DNA of 64,000 nucleotides from contig CAVSKI010000003.1 in assembly GCA_963728495.1 (NCBI GenBank), positions 62,001 through 126,000 of the forward strand. The letters run 5' to 3'. The notes beneath the pieces are model-generated. The model did no database searches, was not told where the DNA came from, and saw nothing but the letters and a program-made list of their open reading frames with translations. This document shows positions 41,720 through 49,783 of this stretch, in pieces (positions within the stretch are counted from its first letter, which is position 1; each line of letters begins with the position of its first letter). The stretch is from JACVRW01 sp963728495 (lineage in GTDB: Bacteria > Actinomycetota > Thermoleophilia > Solirubrobacterales > Thermoleophilaceae). The translations under genes and the position numbers were made by a program.

Positions 41720-42455
41720 AGGGCAGACTCTCCCCGCCCTCCACCGGCGCGAACACGCGCGCCAGCTGGATGCTGATCTCGTACAGCACCAGCAGCGGAA
41801 CCATCTCGAGCACCAGCGTCACCGGATCGAGCGTGGGCAGCAGCGCGGCGAGCACGGCGATGGCCACGATCGCGTAACGGCGGCTGTGCCGCAGGCCCTC
41901 GGCGGTGACCACGCCGAGCCGGGTGAGGGCGAGCACGCCGACCGGGACCTGGAAGCCGAGTCCGAGGGCGAGCATGGTCAGAGTCATGAAGTCGTAGTAG
42001 TCCTTCGCCCGCAGCTGGGTGTTGAACTCCGACGCGTTGAAGCTGAGGAGGAAGTCCAGCGCCGGCGGTAGCACGACGAGGTAGCAGAACACCACCCCGG
42101 CGATGAACAGCACCGGCACCATCAGCAGCAGCGGAGCCACAACCTTGCGCTCCTTCGGGCTGAAGGCCGGCACAAAGAAGGCGTAGGCCTGGTAGAGCAC
42201 CACCGGCAGGGTCAGGAGCAGGGCGGCGTAGGCGGCGTTCTTGAGCGTTGTGACGAACGGTTCGGTGGGGCTGAGGGTGATCGGCAGCTGGCCGCCCGGG
42301 AGCGGTGCGTTGAGGATCTCGAGCACCAGATCGCTCTGCCACGTGGTGAGCCCGAACGCCACGACGAACGCCGCGACGGCAACCACCAGGCGCGAGCGAA
42401 GCTCGTCCAGGTGGTCGACCACCGACAGCTGATCCTCGTGGCGAACGGACTTCAT
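41709..42455 (-). CDS. tatC: Sec-independent protein translocase TatC
   Basis: 248 residues with six membrane helices. Conserved N-terminus VVDHLDELRSRLVVAVAAFV, the loop PTEPFVTTLK, and FFVPAFSPKERKVVAPLLL. TatC recognises twin-arginine signal peptides in the membrane and exports folded proteins with TatA. It starts eight bases after tatA, so they form an operon with the ferritin-like genes upstream. Confidence 0.95.
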   Translation of the reverse strand: MKSVRHEDQLSVVDHLDELRSRLVVAVAAFVVAFGLTTWQSDLVLEILNAPLPGGQLPITLSPTEPFVTTLKNAAYAALLLTLPVVLYQAYAFFVPAFSPKERKVVAPLLLMVPVLFIAGVVFCYLVVLPPALDFLLSFNASEFNTQLRAKDYYDFMTLTMLALGLGFQVPVGVLALTRLGVVTAEGLRHSRRYAIVAIAVLAALLPTLDPVTLVLEMVPLLVLYEISIQLARVFAPVEGGESLPSTN

Positions 42456-42463
42456 ACTGCTTC

Positions 42464-42655
42464 TTACGACTTCTGCGCGCTCGGAGTCTCGGCGGGCGGC
42501 AGCTCGTCGCGATCGCCGCCCCCGGTAACCGAGTTCTTGAACTCGCGCATGCCGCCACCCAGCGAGCGGCCGAGGTCCGGCAGCTTCTTGGGTCCGAAGA
42601 CGATGAGCGCGATTCCGAGAACGATGATCAATTCCATGGGTCCGATGCCAGGCAT
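42464..42655 (-). CDS. tatA: Twin-arginine translocase subunit TatA/TatE
   Basis: 63 residues: one short membrane helix (ELIIVLGIALIVFGPKKLPD) followed by the amphipathic helix LGRSLGGGMREFKNSV and a polar tail. The FGPKKLP hinge is diagnostic. It oligomerises to form the Tat pore with TatC. It lies 14 bases after a ferritin-like gene. Confidence 0.95.
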   Translation of the reverse strand: MPGIGPMELIIVLGIALIVFGPKKLPDLGRSLGGGMREFKNSVTGGGDRDELPPAETPSAQKS

Positions 42656-42669
42656 TGGTTCCCCTTTCC

Positions 42670-43308
42670 TTAGGACTTCACGAACGGCTTGACGGCGTCG
42701 AGCACGGCCTGCATGTCGAGCGCCTTGTCGAAGCCGCCGTCGCTGATCGGCTTCCGGTTGAGCAGGCGGATGGCCGCCGCGTGCCGGGCCTCGATCTGAA
42801 CGATGCTCCCGGCCGCTGCCAGCACGTCCTTGGACTCGATCCCGGGGGCCGCGCCGTTGTAGGCGCTCACTCCGGTGTCCTCGAACGTCTGCGCGAGCTT
42901 GAGGAAGCTCTTCTGGTTTGCGAATGCGTTGCCGAAGTCGACTCCGGGGGCCTTGACGGGCGTGCCGCCGAGGTCCTTGATGGTCGACATCAGCGCGGCG
43001 ACGTGCTCCTTCTCGTTGTCACGGATCTCCGTGGCGAGGGACTTCACGTCACGGGACAGACCCTTGGTCTGCTTGAGCGCCTGCGTGTAGAACGCGGCCT
43101 CGAGGTACTCGAGCGTGAGTGCGAAGTTCAGGATCTCGACGTCGCCGCCGCCCTCCTGAGCGATCGCTTGGCGCACGAAGGGGCCGACCGCGCCGAGGCC
43201 GTACACGGCACCGGCCGTCACGGCGCCGCGCATGATGAACGACTGCCGGCTGATTCCCTTGACGTCGATGGCCGCCAGCTCGGGGGCCACCAGCTTTTGG
43301 TTGGACAT
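42670..43308 (-). CDS. Exported ferritin-like domain protein 2
   Basis: 212 residues. Signal region SRQSFIMRGAVTAGAVYGLG, lacking a full twin-arginine pair. A four-helix ferritin-like domain follows, with conserved metal-ligand-type residues: FALTLEYLEAAFYTQAL (Glu), IRDNEKEHVAALMSTI (Glu, His) and IVQIEARHAAAIRLLN (Glu, His). These match DUF4439/ferritin-like_2 exported proteins of unknown role, possibly metal handling or oxidative stress. ATG 43308 follows the paralogue by 28 bases; tatA follows. Confidence 0.85.
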   Translation of the reverse strand: MSNQKLVAPELAAIDVKGISRQSFIMRGAVTAGAVYGLGAVGPFVRQAIAQEGGGDVEILNFALTLEYLEAAFYTQALKQTKGLSRDVKSLATEIRDNEKEHVAALMSTIKDLGGTPVKAPGVDFGNAFANQKSFLKLAQTFEDTGVSAYNGAAPGIESKDVLAAAGSIVQIEARHAAAIRLLNRKPISDGGFDKALDMQAVLDAVKPFVKS

Positions 43309-43336
43309 TGAGTTCTCCTTTTCTGCCGCGCCCCGC

Positions 43337-44032
43337 CTAGGCGAGGAAGGGCTTGACCTGCGGCAGGACCTCTTCCATCGAGGCCGGCTTGGCGAAGGCG
43401 CCGTCGGGGACGATGGTCTTGCCCACAACGGTGTTGAGCGCCGCGGCGTGGCGACCCTCGACCGAATGGATCGCCAGGGCGGCCGCGAGGATCTCCTTGG
43501 ACTTGATCCGGCCGGCCTGACCGAGGTAGGCAGCAGCGCCGAGGTTCTCGACCACCGCAGCGGTCTCGAGAATCTTGTTCACTCCGCCCTCGATCACCGC
43601 GTCGAAGTTGGTCTTCGGCCGCTTGGGCTTGCCGCCCAGCTTCTCGACGGTGGCCGTGAGAGCGTCCACGTGCTCCTGCTCGTTGTCGCGAATCATCACG
43701 ATGGTTCTGGCCAGCGCGCGAGACGGCGGCTTCACATCGCTGTTGATGACCGCGTTGTAGAAGTCGGTCTCGAGGTGCTCGAGGGTCAGCGCGTACTGGA
43801 CGATCGCCAGATCGCCACCGGCCGTCGGCTTCTTCTTGTCCTTCTTCGTGCTCATGGCTGAGGATTGCTCCTCGTCGTCGCCACCGCACGCAGCCAGGAA
43901 GATCGCGAAAGCACTCGCTGCGCCCGCTCCTCCCATCATGCGCAGGAATCGCTTACGCGAGGACGGATCCTCCGCAAGTTCCTGCATCGCGGGGCGCGCG
44001 GCGTCGCCGCGCTCGTCCGAGACGGTGCTCAT
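43337..44032 (-). CDS. Exported ferritin-like domain lipoprotein 1
   Basis: 231 residues. The SRKRFLRMMGGAGAASAFAI segment is Tat-like (RK in place of RR) and ends in LAACGG, a lipobox, so it is probably a Tat-exported lipoprotein. The ferritin-like domain has VQYALTLEHLETDFYNAVI, IRDNEQEHVDALTATVEKLG and HSVEGRHAAALNTVVG with the Glu/His ligands. ATG 44032 has AGGAGG upstream. Paralogous to the next gene; linkage to tatA-tatC suggests a dedicated export route. Confidence 0.85.
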   Translation of the reverse strand: MSTVSDERGDAARPAMQELAEDPSSRKRFLRMMGGAGAASAFAIFLAACGGDDEEQSSAMSTKKDKKKPTAGGDLAIVQYALTLEHLETDFYNAVINSDVKPPSRALARTIVMIRDNEQEHVDALTATVEKLGGKPKRPKTNFDAVIEGGVNKILETAAVVENLGAAAYLGQAGRIKSKEILAAALAIHSVEGRHAAALNTVVGKTIVPDGAFAKPASMEEVLPQVKPFLA

Positions 44033-44201
44033 TCCTGCCTCCTGTCGGTGTTCGGGGTGTGTCGAGCCGCGGCGGAAGTTGGATGACCTGCCGGGGCTGC
44101 CCTCTTCTACGGGAAGGGCCGCAAACGGATCAGACGCGCGGCGCGTTCGGCGCGCTTCTCCAAGCGCCCGGACGGATGCCCTACTCGAACGTGCGCCGGG
44201 C

Positions 44202-44876
44202 TCAGGCCGGCTGACGCACGCCGATCTCGTCGAGGTGCTCCAGCATGTCGGCGGGGTCCTCGTAGACCCGGAAAGCCCCCGCGTGCACCAACTCCTCTCG
44301 GCCGTAGCCGCCGGAGAGGAGGCCGATCCCCAGCGCCCCGGCACGCCGAGCGGCAAGCAGGTCCCAGACGCTGTCGCCAACCACGAGGCTGTCGCGTATG
44401 TCGACGTCGATCTTGGCCGCGGCGGTCACGAACAGGTCGGGATCGGGCTTCGCGTAGCGCACGAGGTCGCGGGTGACCATCGGCGTGCCCTCGGGCAGCC
44501 CGAGCAGTGCCCGCGCCTTGCCGGCCGTGCGCTCGGCGCCGCTCGTGGCGATCGCCCATGGGATGCCCTCCTGGTCGAGCCGTGCGAGCAGTTCGGTGGA
44601 CCCGTTCAGCGGCCGGACCCCGGGATAGTGCCTGGAGTAGGCCTCTGCGTGCAGGTCGGGTAAGCGCGCAAGCGTCTCCTCATCGAGCTCCGTCCGTAGC
44701 TCACGTCGCAGCGCCGCGACGAAGAGCCCGCCGCTCATGCCGATGCGGCGATGGATCTTCCATACGGCGAGGTTCACGCCCACCTCCTCGAGTGCCTCCC
44801 GCCAGGCGATGACGTGCTGGTACACGCTGTCGATCAGGGTGCCGTCGAGATCGAAGAGGAACGCGGGTTGGGGCAT
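44202..44876 (-). CDS. HAD-superfamily hydrolase (phosphoglycolate phosphatase-like)
   Basis: 224 residues. HAD motif I FLFDLDGTLIDSVYQHVIAW, motif II WAIATSGAERTAGKAR, motif III lysine in YAKPDPDLFVTAA and motif IV VVGDSVWDLLAARRAGA are all present, with a small alpha-helical cap. Start ATG 44876 gives the normal N-terminus; the frame is open upstream to 44957. Likely a sugar-phosphate phosphatase; substrate undetermined. Confidence 0.88.
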   Translation of the reverse strand: MPQPAFLFDLDGTLIDSVYQHVIAWREALEEVGVNLAVWKIHRRIGMSGGLFVAALRRELRTELDEETLARLPDLHAEAYSRHYPGVRPLNGSTELLARLDQEGIPWAIATSGAERTAGKARALLGLPEGTPMVTRDLVRYAKPDPDLFVTAAAKIDVDIRDSLVVGDSVWDLLAARRAGALGIGLLSGGYGREELVHAGAFRVYEDPADMLEHLDEIGVRQPA

Positions 44877-44983
44877 GCGCGGTGAGTGGTTCACGCCATC
44901 GAAGCTAGCGGGGTCGCGCTGCTTGACCGCGGCCGGCAGATCGTTTAGACCTGACACGCATGAGGGCTACGCGAAGGGGCCAG

Positions 44984-45481
44984 ATGGGCCGGCGCGGTGT
45001 GGCACTTGTCGTGGTGCTGGCGTGCTTGTTCAGTCTCGGCGGTGTGGCTTTCGGCCTACCGCCGTTCACCACCGCGCCGAAGTCGTCGCCGAGCAGCGGC
45101 CCGCAGGCTGAGGTGTTCGGGGTCGCCACCGGATGCCGCGCGAACTTCGATCGGTTCGTGATTCGCGCGCGCTTCGCGACTCCGGGTTATCGGGTGAGGT
45201 ATGTGAGGCGGATCGTCCAGGACGGCTCGGGGCAACTCGTGCCGCTGCGGGGCACCAAGCGCATCAAGGTTCTCGTTCGTAACGCGCGCGGACACACAAA
45301 CGGAGGAATGAACCTGCTGCCGTCCGTCAGGACGCCGCTCTGCCCCAACCTGCGGCAGATCAAGTTGGCCGGCGACTTCGAGGGCCTGGTCACGTTCGGA
45401 CTCGGACTGCGCAGCAAGACCGGCTTCCGAGTCTTCCGGCTCACCAACCCGACGCGGATCGTGATCGACGTCGCACACTGA
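44984..45481 (+). CDS. Exported AMIN-like domain protein
   Basis: 165 residues. The signal peptide MGRRGVALVVVLACLFSLGG is cleaved near VAFG, then comes a beta-sandwich resembling AMIN-like domains of secreted actinobacterial proteins: CRANFDRFVIRARFATPGYR, FEGLVTFGLGLRSKTGFRVF, TRIVIDVAH. Such domains bind cell-wall components. The ATG at 44984 has AAGGGG upstream; ATG 44960 is an in-frame alternative. Confidence 0.75.
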   Translation: MGRRGVALVVVLACLFSLGGVAFGLPPFTTAPKSSPSSGPQAEVFGVATGCRANFDRFVIRARFATPGYRVRYVRRIVQDGSGQLVPLRGTKRIKVLVRNARGHTNGGMNLLPSVRTPLCPNLRQIKLAGDFEGLVTFGLGLRSKTGFRVFRLTNPTRIVIDVAH

Positions 45482-45497
45482 GGGTTGCTGAAGCCGG

Positions 45498-45965
45498 GTG
45501 CCAGCAGCCGCGCCGGTACCGATCCGGGGCCTGTTCGAGGCGCACCTCACCGTGGCCGACCTGCCCCGCGCGGTCGCGTTCTACCGCGACATCGTGGGCC
45601 TGCCGGTTGCGCTCGAGATGCCCGAGCGTGGCGCCACGTTTTTCTGGGTAGTCGAGCGCGGCCAGGCGATGCTCGGCCTGTGGACGCTCGGCTCGATGCC
45701 GATGGGTCTCAGCCTGCACGTGGCCTTCGACGTCGCGCTCGAGGACGTTATGGCCGCACCCGAGCGCTTGCGCGCACAGGGTATTGAGGCGCTCTCCTTC
45801 TTCGGAGCGCCGACCGACGAGCCGAGCGTGCTGGCCTGGATGCCCGCCGCCGCGGTCTACTTCCGCGACCCCGACGGGCATCAGCTCGAGTACCTGGCGA
45901 TGCTCGAGGCCGAGGCCCGGCCGGAGCTGGGAATCGTGCCGTGGAGCGAGTGGACAGCTCGCTAG
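45498..45965 (+). CDS. VOC/glyoxalase-family protein
   Basis: 155 residues with two beta-alpha-beta-beta-beta units: FEAHLTVADLPRAVAFYRDI (first metal-ligand position) and AVYFRDPDGHQLEYLAMLE (Glu ligand). This class includes glyoxalases, dioxygenases and antibiotic-resistance proteins; no specific subgroup is clear. GTG 45498 start. A frame of 53 codons continues in phase after its TAG (see findings). Confidence 0.85.
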   Translation: MPAAAPVPIRGLFEAHLTVADLPRAVAFYRDIVGLPVALEMPERGATFFWVVERGQAMLGLWTLGSMPMGLSLHVAFDVALEDVMAAPERLRAQGIEALSFFGAPTDEPSVLAWMPAAAVYFRDPDGHQLEYLAMLEAEARPELGIVPWSEWTAR

Positions 45966-46158
45966 ACGAACCGCCGCCGTGATCCGATCACCGGCGGATA
46001 CATCACCAGCACAGAACACTCGGTGGTTCTTTCGCCCCGCTGCGAGGTGATCGAGGCCGTGCCGCGCGATCAAATCGAGCGGATCAGCGTCGGCCCTGAC
46101 GAGGTCACAAGGTCCCACTGCTGAGGGCGACCGACGGGCTCTGACCTGCTGTACGCCG

Positions 46159-46548
46159 TCAGCCCACCAGCCGCCCGAAAAGGTGGTCGAGCATCCTCGC
46201 GGGATCTCCGCAGAGGCCTGTGTGGACGGGCGAGGGCTGGATGACGGTGCTGGCCGGCGCCACCAGCCAGCTGAAGCGCTCGGAGGGCTCGAGGCGGGCG
46301 ATCGGCCCCGCCTCGGGATCGCCGGCCGCCACCCGCCTAAGCGCCTCGAGGCGCTCGACCACCGGCCCGGGATCGATCTCTGGGTCGAGCGCGGCGAGGC
46401 GTTCGCGATTCAGCGACACGCGGGCGGCCAGGAACCCCAGCGTGCGCGCGAACACGACGACCCCGGCGTTGAGGAATTCCCCCCGTTCCAGATCGGGAAC
46501 GACCCTCAGCAGCGCGTACTGAAAAGGGCTATTGGCCTGCTCGGGCAT
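46159..46548 (-). CDS. DUF3037 family protein
   Basis: 129 residues. The DUF3037 pattern is FQYALLRVVPDLERGEFLNA then GVVVFARTLGFLAARV, followed by a helical tail ending ARMLDHLFGRLVG. It is regularly next to a HipA-like kinase gene, as here, where it overlaps its 3' end by 20 bases. The pair's function is unknown. Confidence 0.85.
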   Translation of the reverse strand: MPEQANSPFQYALLRVVPDLERGEFLNAGVVVFARTLGFLAARVSLNRERLAALDPEIDPGPVVERLEALRRVAAGDPEAGPIARLEPSERFSWLVAPASTVIQPSPVHTGLCGDPARMLDHLFGRLVG

Positions 46549-47312
46549 CCTCGGCCTCCTGCGCGAAAGCGCGCGGCTCCGCCAGCCGCCGCTGGAGCCA
46601 GGTCGCGTAGACCTCACTCGGGTGCTCCTGCCACTCCTGCGGGATGAGAGCCGCCAGTGCCTCCGGGATCTCCACCGGCAGGCGAGGCGCCAGGCGCTCA
46701 TCGGCCTCCAGGATCGAGCCGGCGTGGGGAAGCAGCACGTGCTCGCCGATCGCTGGGAAGGATGCTCGCGCCTGGGCGGCCAGGTCCCCCGCAGCGTGCT
46801 GGTGGTAAACGGCGGCGCCATGGTCGATCAACCAGAGGCGCCCATGCCAGAGCAGCAGATTGGGATTGCGAGGCGTGCGGTCGACGTTCGCCATCAGGGC
46901 GTCGAACCAGACGATGTCGGCCGCGAGCTCTGGCGCGACGGCATCTCCCCCGTCGGCGGCGTCGAACGAGAGCGCCCCGGGCAAGAAGTCGACTCCCAGG
47001 TTCAACCCCGGGCTGGCATCGAGCAGATCCTGGATCTCAGGATCCGGCTCCGCCCGGCCGAGCGCGGGGTCGAGCTCCACGAACACCAGCTCCGGCACGT
47101 TCAGGCCAAGCCGCCGTGCCGAGCTCACCAGCGAGCAGCTCGGCCACCAGCGCCTTCGCGCCCTGGCCGGCGCCGCGGAACTTGACCACATAGAGCCCGT
47201 CGTCGTCGGCCTCCATGAGCCCGGGCAGCGAGCCGCCCTCTCGCAGCGGCGTGACGTAGCGCGTGGCCGCGACGGTGGACAGCCCCACCTGGGCCTGCGA
47301 GGCGACCGGCAT
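46529..47312 (-). CDS. HipA-like kinase family protein, with one frameshift
   Basis: The N-terminus MPVASQAQVGLSTVAATRYV, LMEADDDGLYVVKFRGAGQG is followed by KALVAELLAGEL in one frame. The rest, ARRLGLNVPELVFVELDPAL, DIVWFDALMANVDRTPRNPN and LLLWHGRLWLIDHGAAVYHQ, is in another. Deleting one base near 47119-47121 joins them as ..GELARRLGLNVPE... The DxxxxNxDRxxxNxNLL and LxLIDHG motifs correspond to the HipA-type catalytic loop and metal-binding loop. About 260 residues if intact. No HipB partner, so probably not a classic toxin-antitoxin; it pairs instead with DUF3037. Probably a sequence error. Confidence 0.78.
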
Positions 47313-47329
47313 CGGGCAAGCCTACGAGT

Positions 47330-47352
47330 CCGGCGGGACCTGGGCCCGCCGG
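47330..47352. other. Strong GC hairpin in the leader of the murein endopeptidase gene
   Basis: CCGGCGGG-ACCTGGG-CCCGCCGG: eight perfect base pairs with a seven-base loop, in the 96-bp gap between the divergent HipA-like and endopeptidase genes. It may be an operator or an RNA leader hairpin; there is no T-run. Confidence 0.45.
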
Positions 47353-47408
47353 GGCTTCGTACTCATCCTGTCATCCGCCCGTAACACACCTTGGTCACCT
47401 TTCGTCCC

Positions 47409-48044
47409 GTGTTCCGTCCCTCCCTTCTTGGTGCCGCTCTGGCGGCCTCGCTCGCCCTCGGCGCGTGCGGCTGGCGTGATTTCGTCCCCTCCGAGAGGCG
47501 GGTGCTCCAGCCGCGCATCGAGTGGAAACGCTCGGTGGCGGTCGGCGACCCGGCGGCGGGCCGGCTCGTGCGCGGCGTTCGGCTCCCGCGGGAGGGGGAG
47601 CACTTCTTCACCTGGGACCCGGTCAAGCGCCGCGCGCCCAATCGTCCCTGGCGCCGCTACGGCACGGGCCGCTTGGTCAGCACTGTCCTAAGCGTGGCGC
47701 GCGAGTACGGGCGCACGCATCCGCGCGCCCCGCGGATCGCGGTGGGCGACCTCAGCCGCCCGCGAGGAGGCGACTTCGGCCCACGGTTCGGCTACATCGG
47801 CCACGCCAGCCACCAGAACGGCCTCGACGTGGACGTCTACTATCCGCGCGCGGACGGCCGAGAAAGGGCTCCCCGCGACGCCACCCAGATCGATCAGGCG
47901 CTCTCCCAGGAACTCGTCGACCGCTTCGTGGCCGCGGGCGCGCAGACCGTGTTCGTGGGCCCGAACACGAAGCTCACCGGGCCCCCCGGCGTGGTGGTGC
48001 CGCTGGTCAACCACGACAACCACCTGCACGTGCGCATCGGCTGA
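47409..48044 (+). CDS. Penicillin-insensitive murein endopeptidase-like lipoprotein
   Basis: 211 residues. The lipoprotein signal peptide LLGAALAASLALGACGWRD has Cys at the lipobox. The LAS-type metallopeptidase domain shows IAVGDLSRPRGGDFGPRFGY, IGHASHQNGLDVDVYYPRAD and the terminal HDNHLHVRIG with its His pair, as in MepA. It would cleave peptide cross-links in the envelope. GTG 47409 is preferred for the signal peptide; TTG 47391 would extend it by six residues. A hairpin lies in its leader. Confidence 0.83.
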   Translation: MFRPSLLGAALAASLALGACGWRDFVPSERRVLQPRIEWKRSVAVGDPAAGRLVRGVRLPREGEHFFTWDPVKRRAPNRPWRRYGTGRLVSTVLSVAREYGRTHPRAPRIAVGDLSRPRGGDFGPRFGYIGHASHQNGLDVDVYYPRADGRERAPRDATQIDQALSQELVDRFVAAGAQTVFVGPNTKLTGPPGVVVPLVNHDNHLHVRIG

Positions 48045-48047
48045 CCC

Positions 48048-48434
48048 CTAGCGCCCCACGGGGCGCGGGCGCGGCGGCTGTGAGAACAGCCGCCACAGGC
48101 CGGCCTCGGGCACCCGTTCCACCAGGAAGCCCGCCGCCATGGCCTCGCTCTCCACGAGGTTGGCCACGCGTGGCCTGGTGGCAAAGCGGCTGACGGCCAC
48201 GGCGTTTCGCAGCTTCACGGCCAGCGGGCGCTCCGCCGCCCACAGAATCGCCAGCGGAGGAACGGCGATCTGGCGACCCGATCGGGGGTCCGAAGTGGGA
48301 TGCGAATGACGCAGCTCGACCTCGAGCTCGCCCCGCGTGTATTCCGCTCCCCCCAGCAACGCGCGCACCGCGCGCTGATCCCCAATCACATACTTGACCG
48401 TAGGATCGAGCGCTCGAATGCGCCACTCGACCAT
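48048..48434 (-). CDS. Hypothetical protein
   Basis: 128 residues: MVEWRIRALDPTVKYVIGDQ, LLGGAEYTRGELEVELRHSH, ending LWRLFSQPPRPRPVGR. It looks like a compact alpha/beta protein without membrane or signal segments. No family recognised. It is convergent with the endopeptidase (4 bp apart) and its first 17 bases overlap the divergent galactokinase start. Confidence 0.6.
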   Translation of the reverse strand: MVEWRIRALDPTVKYVIGDQRAVRALLGGAEYTRGELEVELRHSHPTSDPRSGRQIAVPPLAILWAAERPLAVKLRNAVAVSRFATRPRVANLVESEAMAAGFLVERVPEAGLWRLFSQPPRPRPVGR

Positions 48435-49500
48435 CTGTCTAGAACACGCGGGTCGAGGCGACCCGGTTGTCCAGGCTTTCGCTCCCGGCCGGGTCAATCT
48501 GATCGGAGAGCACACCGACTACAACCTCGGGCTCTGCCTGCCTTTCGCCATTGATCGAGGCATCACCGTGAGTGCCGTGGCGCTCGACGCCGGGGACCGG
48601 ATCGAGGTGCACGCTCTCGATCTCGGGGACACGGACAACTTCGTGCTCGGCCGCGAGGGCCGGCCGGCGGAGGCCCCCGAGGGCTGGAGCCGTTTCGCCC
48701 GCGGGGGCGCTTCAGAGCTGCTCGGCGCGGGTGTCGAGCTGCGGCCCTGCCGGCTCGAGTTCTCCGGAGACCTGCCGGCCGAGGCGGGGCTCTCGTCCTC
48801 GGCGGCGCTCTCGATCTCACTCTGTCTTGCGCTGTGCGCGGTCGCGGGCGCCGACGCACCCGAGCGGGTCGCTCTGGCTCGGTTGTGCTCGCGCATCGAG
48901 AACGTGTGGTGTGGTGCAGAGACCGGGCTGCTCGACCAGCTTGCCTCGCTCTGCGGCGAGGAGGGCCACGCCGTGCGCATCGACATGGCCGGGCCTAAGC
49001 TGAGCCAGGTTCCCCTCGAGCTGGGCGGGCACACGTTGGCCACGATCGAATCGGGCGCCTCTCGCCGCCTGGCCGGATCGGGGTACAACCAGCGTCGCGG
49101 CGAGTGTCGCGCCGCCTGCGAGCGGCTCGGCCTGGATTCGCTGAGGCAGGCCGACGACTCGGCCGTGGCCAGCCTGCCCGACCCGCTCGACCGCCGCGTT
49201 CGCCACGTGCTGAGCGAGAACGCGCGCGTGGACGAGGCCGTGAGGGCGCTCGGCGCCCGTGACTTCGCCGAGCTGGGACGCCTGCTCGACGAGTCACACG
49301 CGAGCCTGCGCGACGACTACGAGGTCTCGGTGCCCGAGGTCGAGCGGACGGTGGAGGAGTGCAAGCGAGCCGGCGCGCTCGGCGCGCGCATCATGGGCGG
49401 CGGCTTCGGCGGGGCGGTGCTCGCGCTGTTCGGCCCGCACGCCGAGCTGCCCGAGCGGGCAATCAGGGTTGAGCCGGGGCCTCCGGCTCGGCTCCTGTGA
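48418..49500 (+). CDS. galK: Galactokinase
   Basis: 360 residues, GHMP kinase. The galactokinase signature is VVQAFAPGRVNLIGEHTDYN, the ATP-binding motif AEAGLSSSAALSISLCLALC, then ETGLLDQLASLCG with the catalytic Asp and the C-terminal RIMGGGFGGAVLALF. Phosphorylates galactose to galactose 1-phosphate (Leloir pathway). No galT or galE is in the window. ATG 48418 is chosen for a normal-length N-terminus. The convergent gene overlaps its last 38 bases. A sodium:solute symporter gene follows on the other strand. Confidence 0.93.
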   Translation: MRHSTICLEHAGRGDPVVQAFAPGRVNLIGEHTDYNLGLCLPFAIDRGITVSAVALDAGDRIEVHALDLGDTDNFVLGREGRPAEAPEGWSRFARGGASELLGAGVELRPCRLEFSGDLPAEAGLSSSAALSISLCLALCAVAGADAPERVALARLCSRIENVWCGAETGLLDQLASLCGEEGHAVRIDMAGPKLSQVPLELGGHTLATIESGASRRLAGSGYNQRRGECRAACERLGLDSLRQADDSAVASLPDPLDRRVRHVLSENARVDEAVRALGARDFAELGRLLDESHASLRDDYEVSVPEVERTVEECKRAGALGARIMGGGFGGAVLALFGPHAELPERAIRVEPGPPARLL

Positions 49501-49774
49501 CCCCCTCGTCCTCTTCCTCGAGTTCGTCCACCAGCGGGCGGGTGAAGCCCCAGAGCATGAACAGCGCCGCGGCCAGGAGCAGCGCGAAGGAGACCCAGAG
49601 GTTGATGTTCACGCCCGCCGCCTTCTCCTTGTCGGCCTCGCTCGCGAACAGCCCGGCCCCGAGCAGCAGCAGTCCGTAGACACCGAGCAGCCCACCGATG
49701 ATCTTGCGGATGTCGAGCAGGCTGGTGGCCTTCTCAACCTGCTCCTCGCTGAACTGGGGTGTCTCCTCGGCCAT
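49463..49774 (-). CDS. Small two-helix membrane protein
   Basis: 103 residues with membrane helices IIGGLLGVYGLLLLGAGLFA and INLWVSFALLLAAALFMLWG, and an acidic C-terminal tail. Charged N-terminus EEQVEKATSLLDIRK. It lies nine bases after the symporter stop, so it is probably an accessory of that transporter. Its last 38 bases overlap galK on the other strand. Family unknown. Confidence 0.75.
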   Translation of the reverse strand: MAEETPQFSEEQVEKATSLLDIRKIIGGLLGVYGLLLLGAGLFASEADKEKAAGVNINLWVSFALLLAAALFMLWGFTRPLVDELEEEDEGVTGAEPEAPAQP

Positions 49775-49783
49775 CTGAGTGTC

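Noticed and set aside
46529..47312. Type II HipBA toxin-antitoxin system
   Set aside because: No HipB-type DNA-binding antitoxin next to it, and the DUF3037 partner points to a different family.
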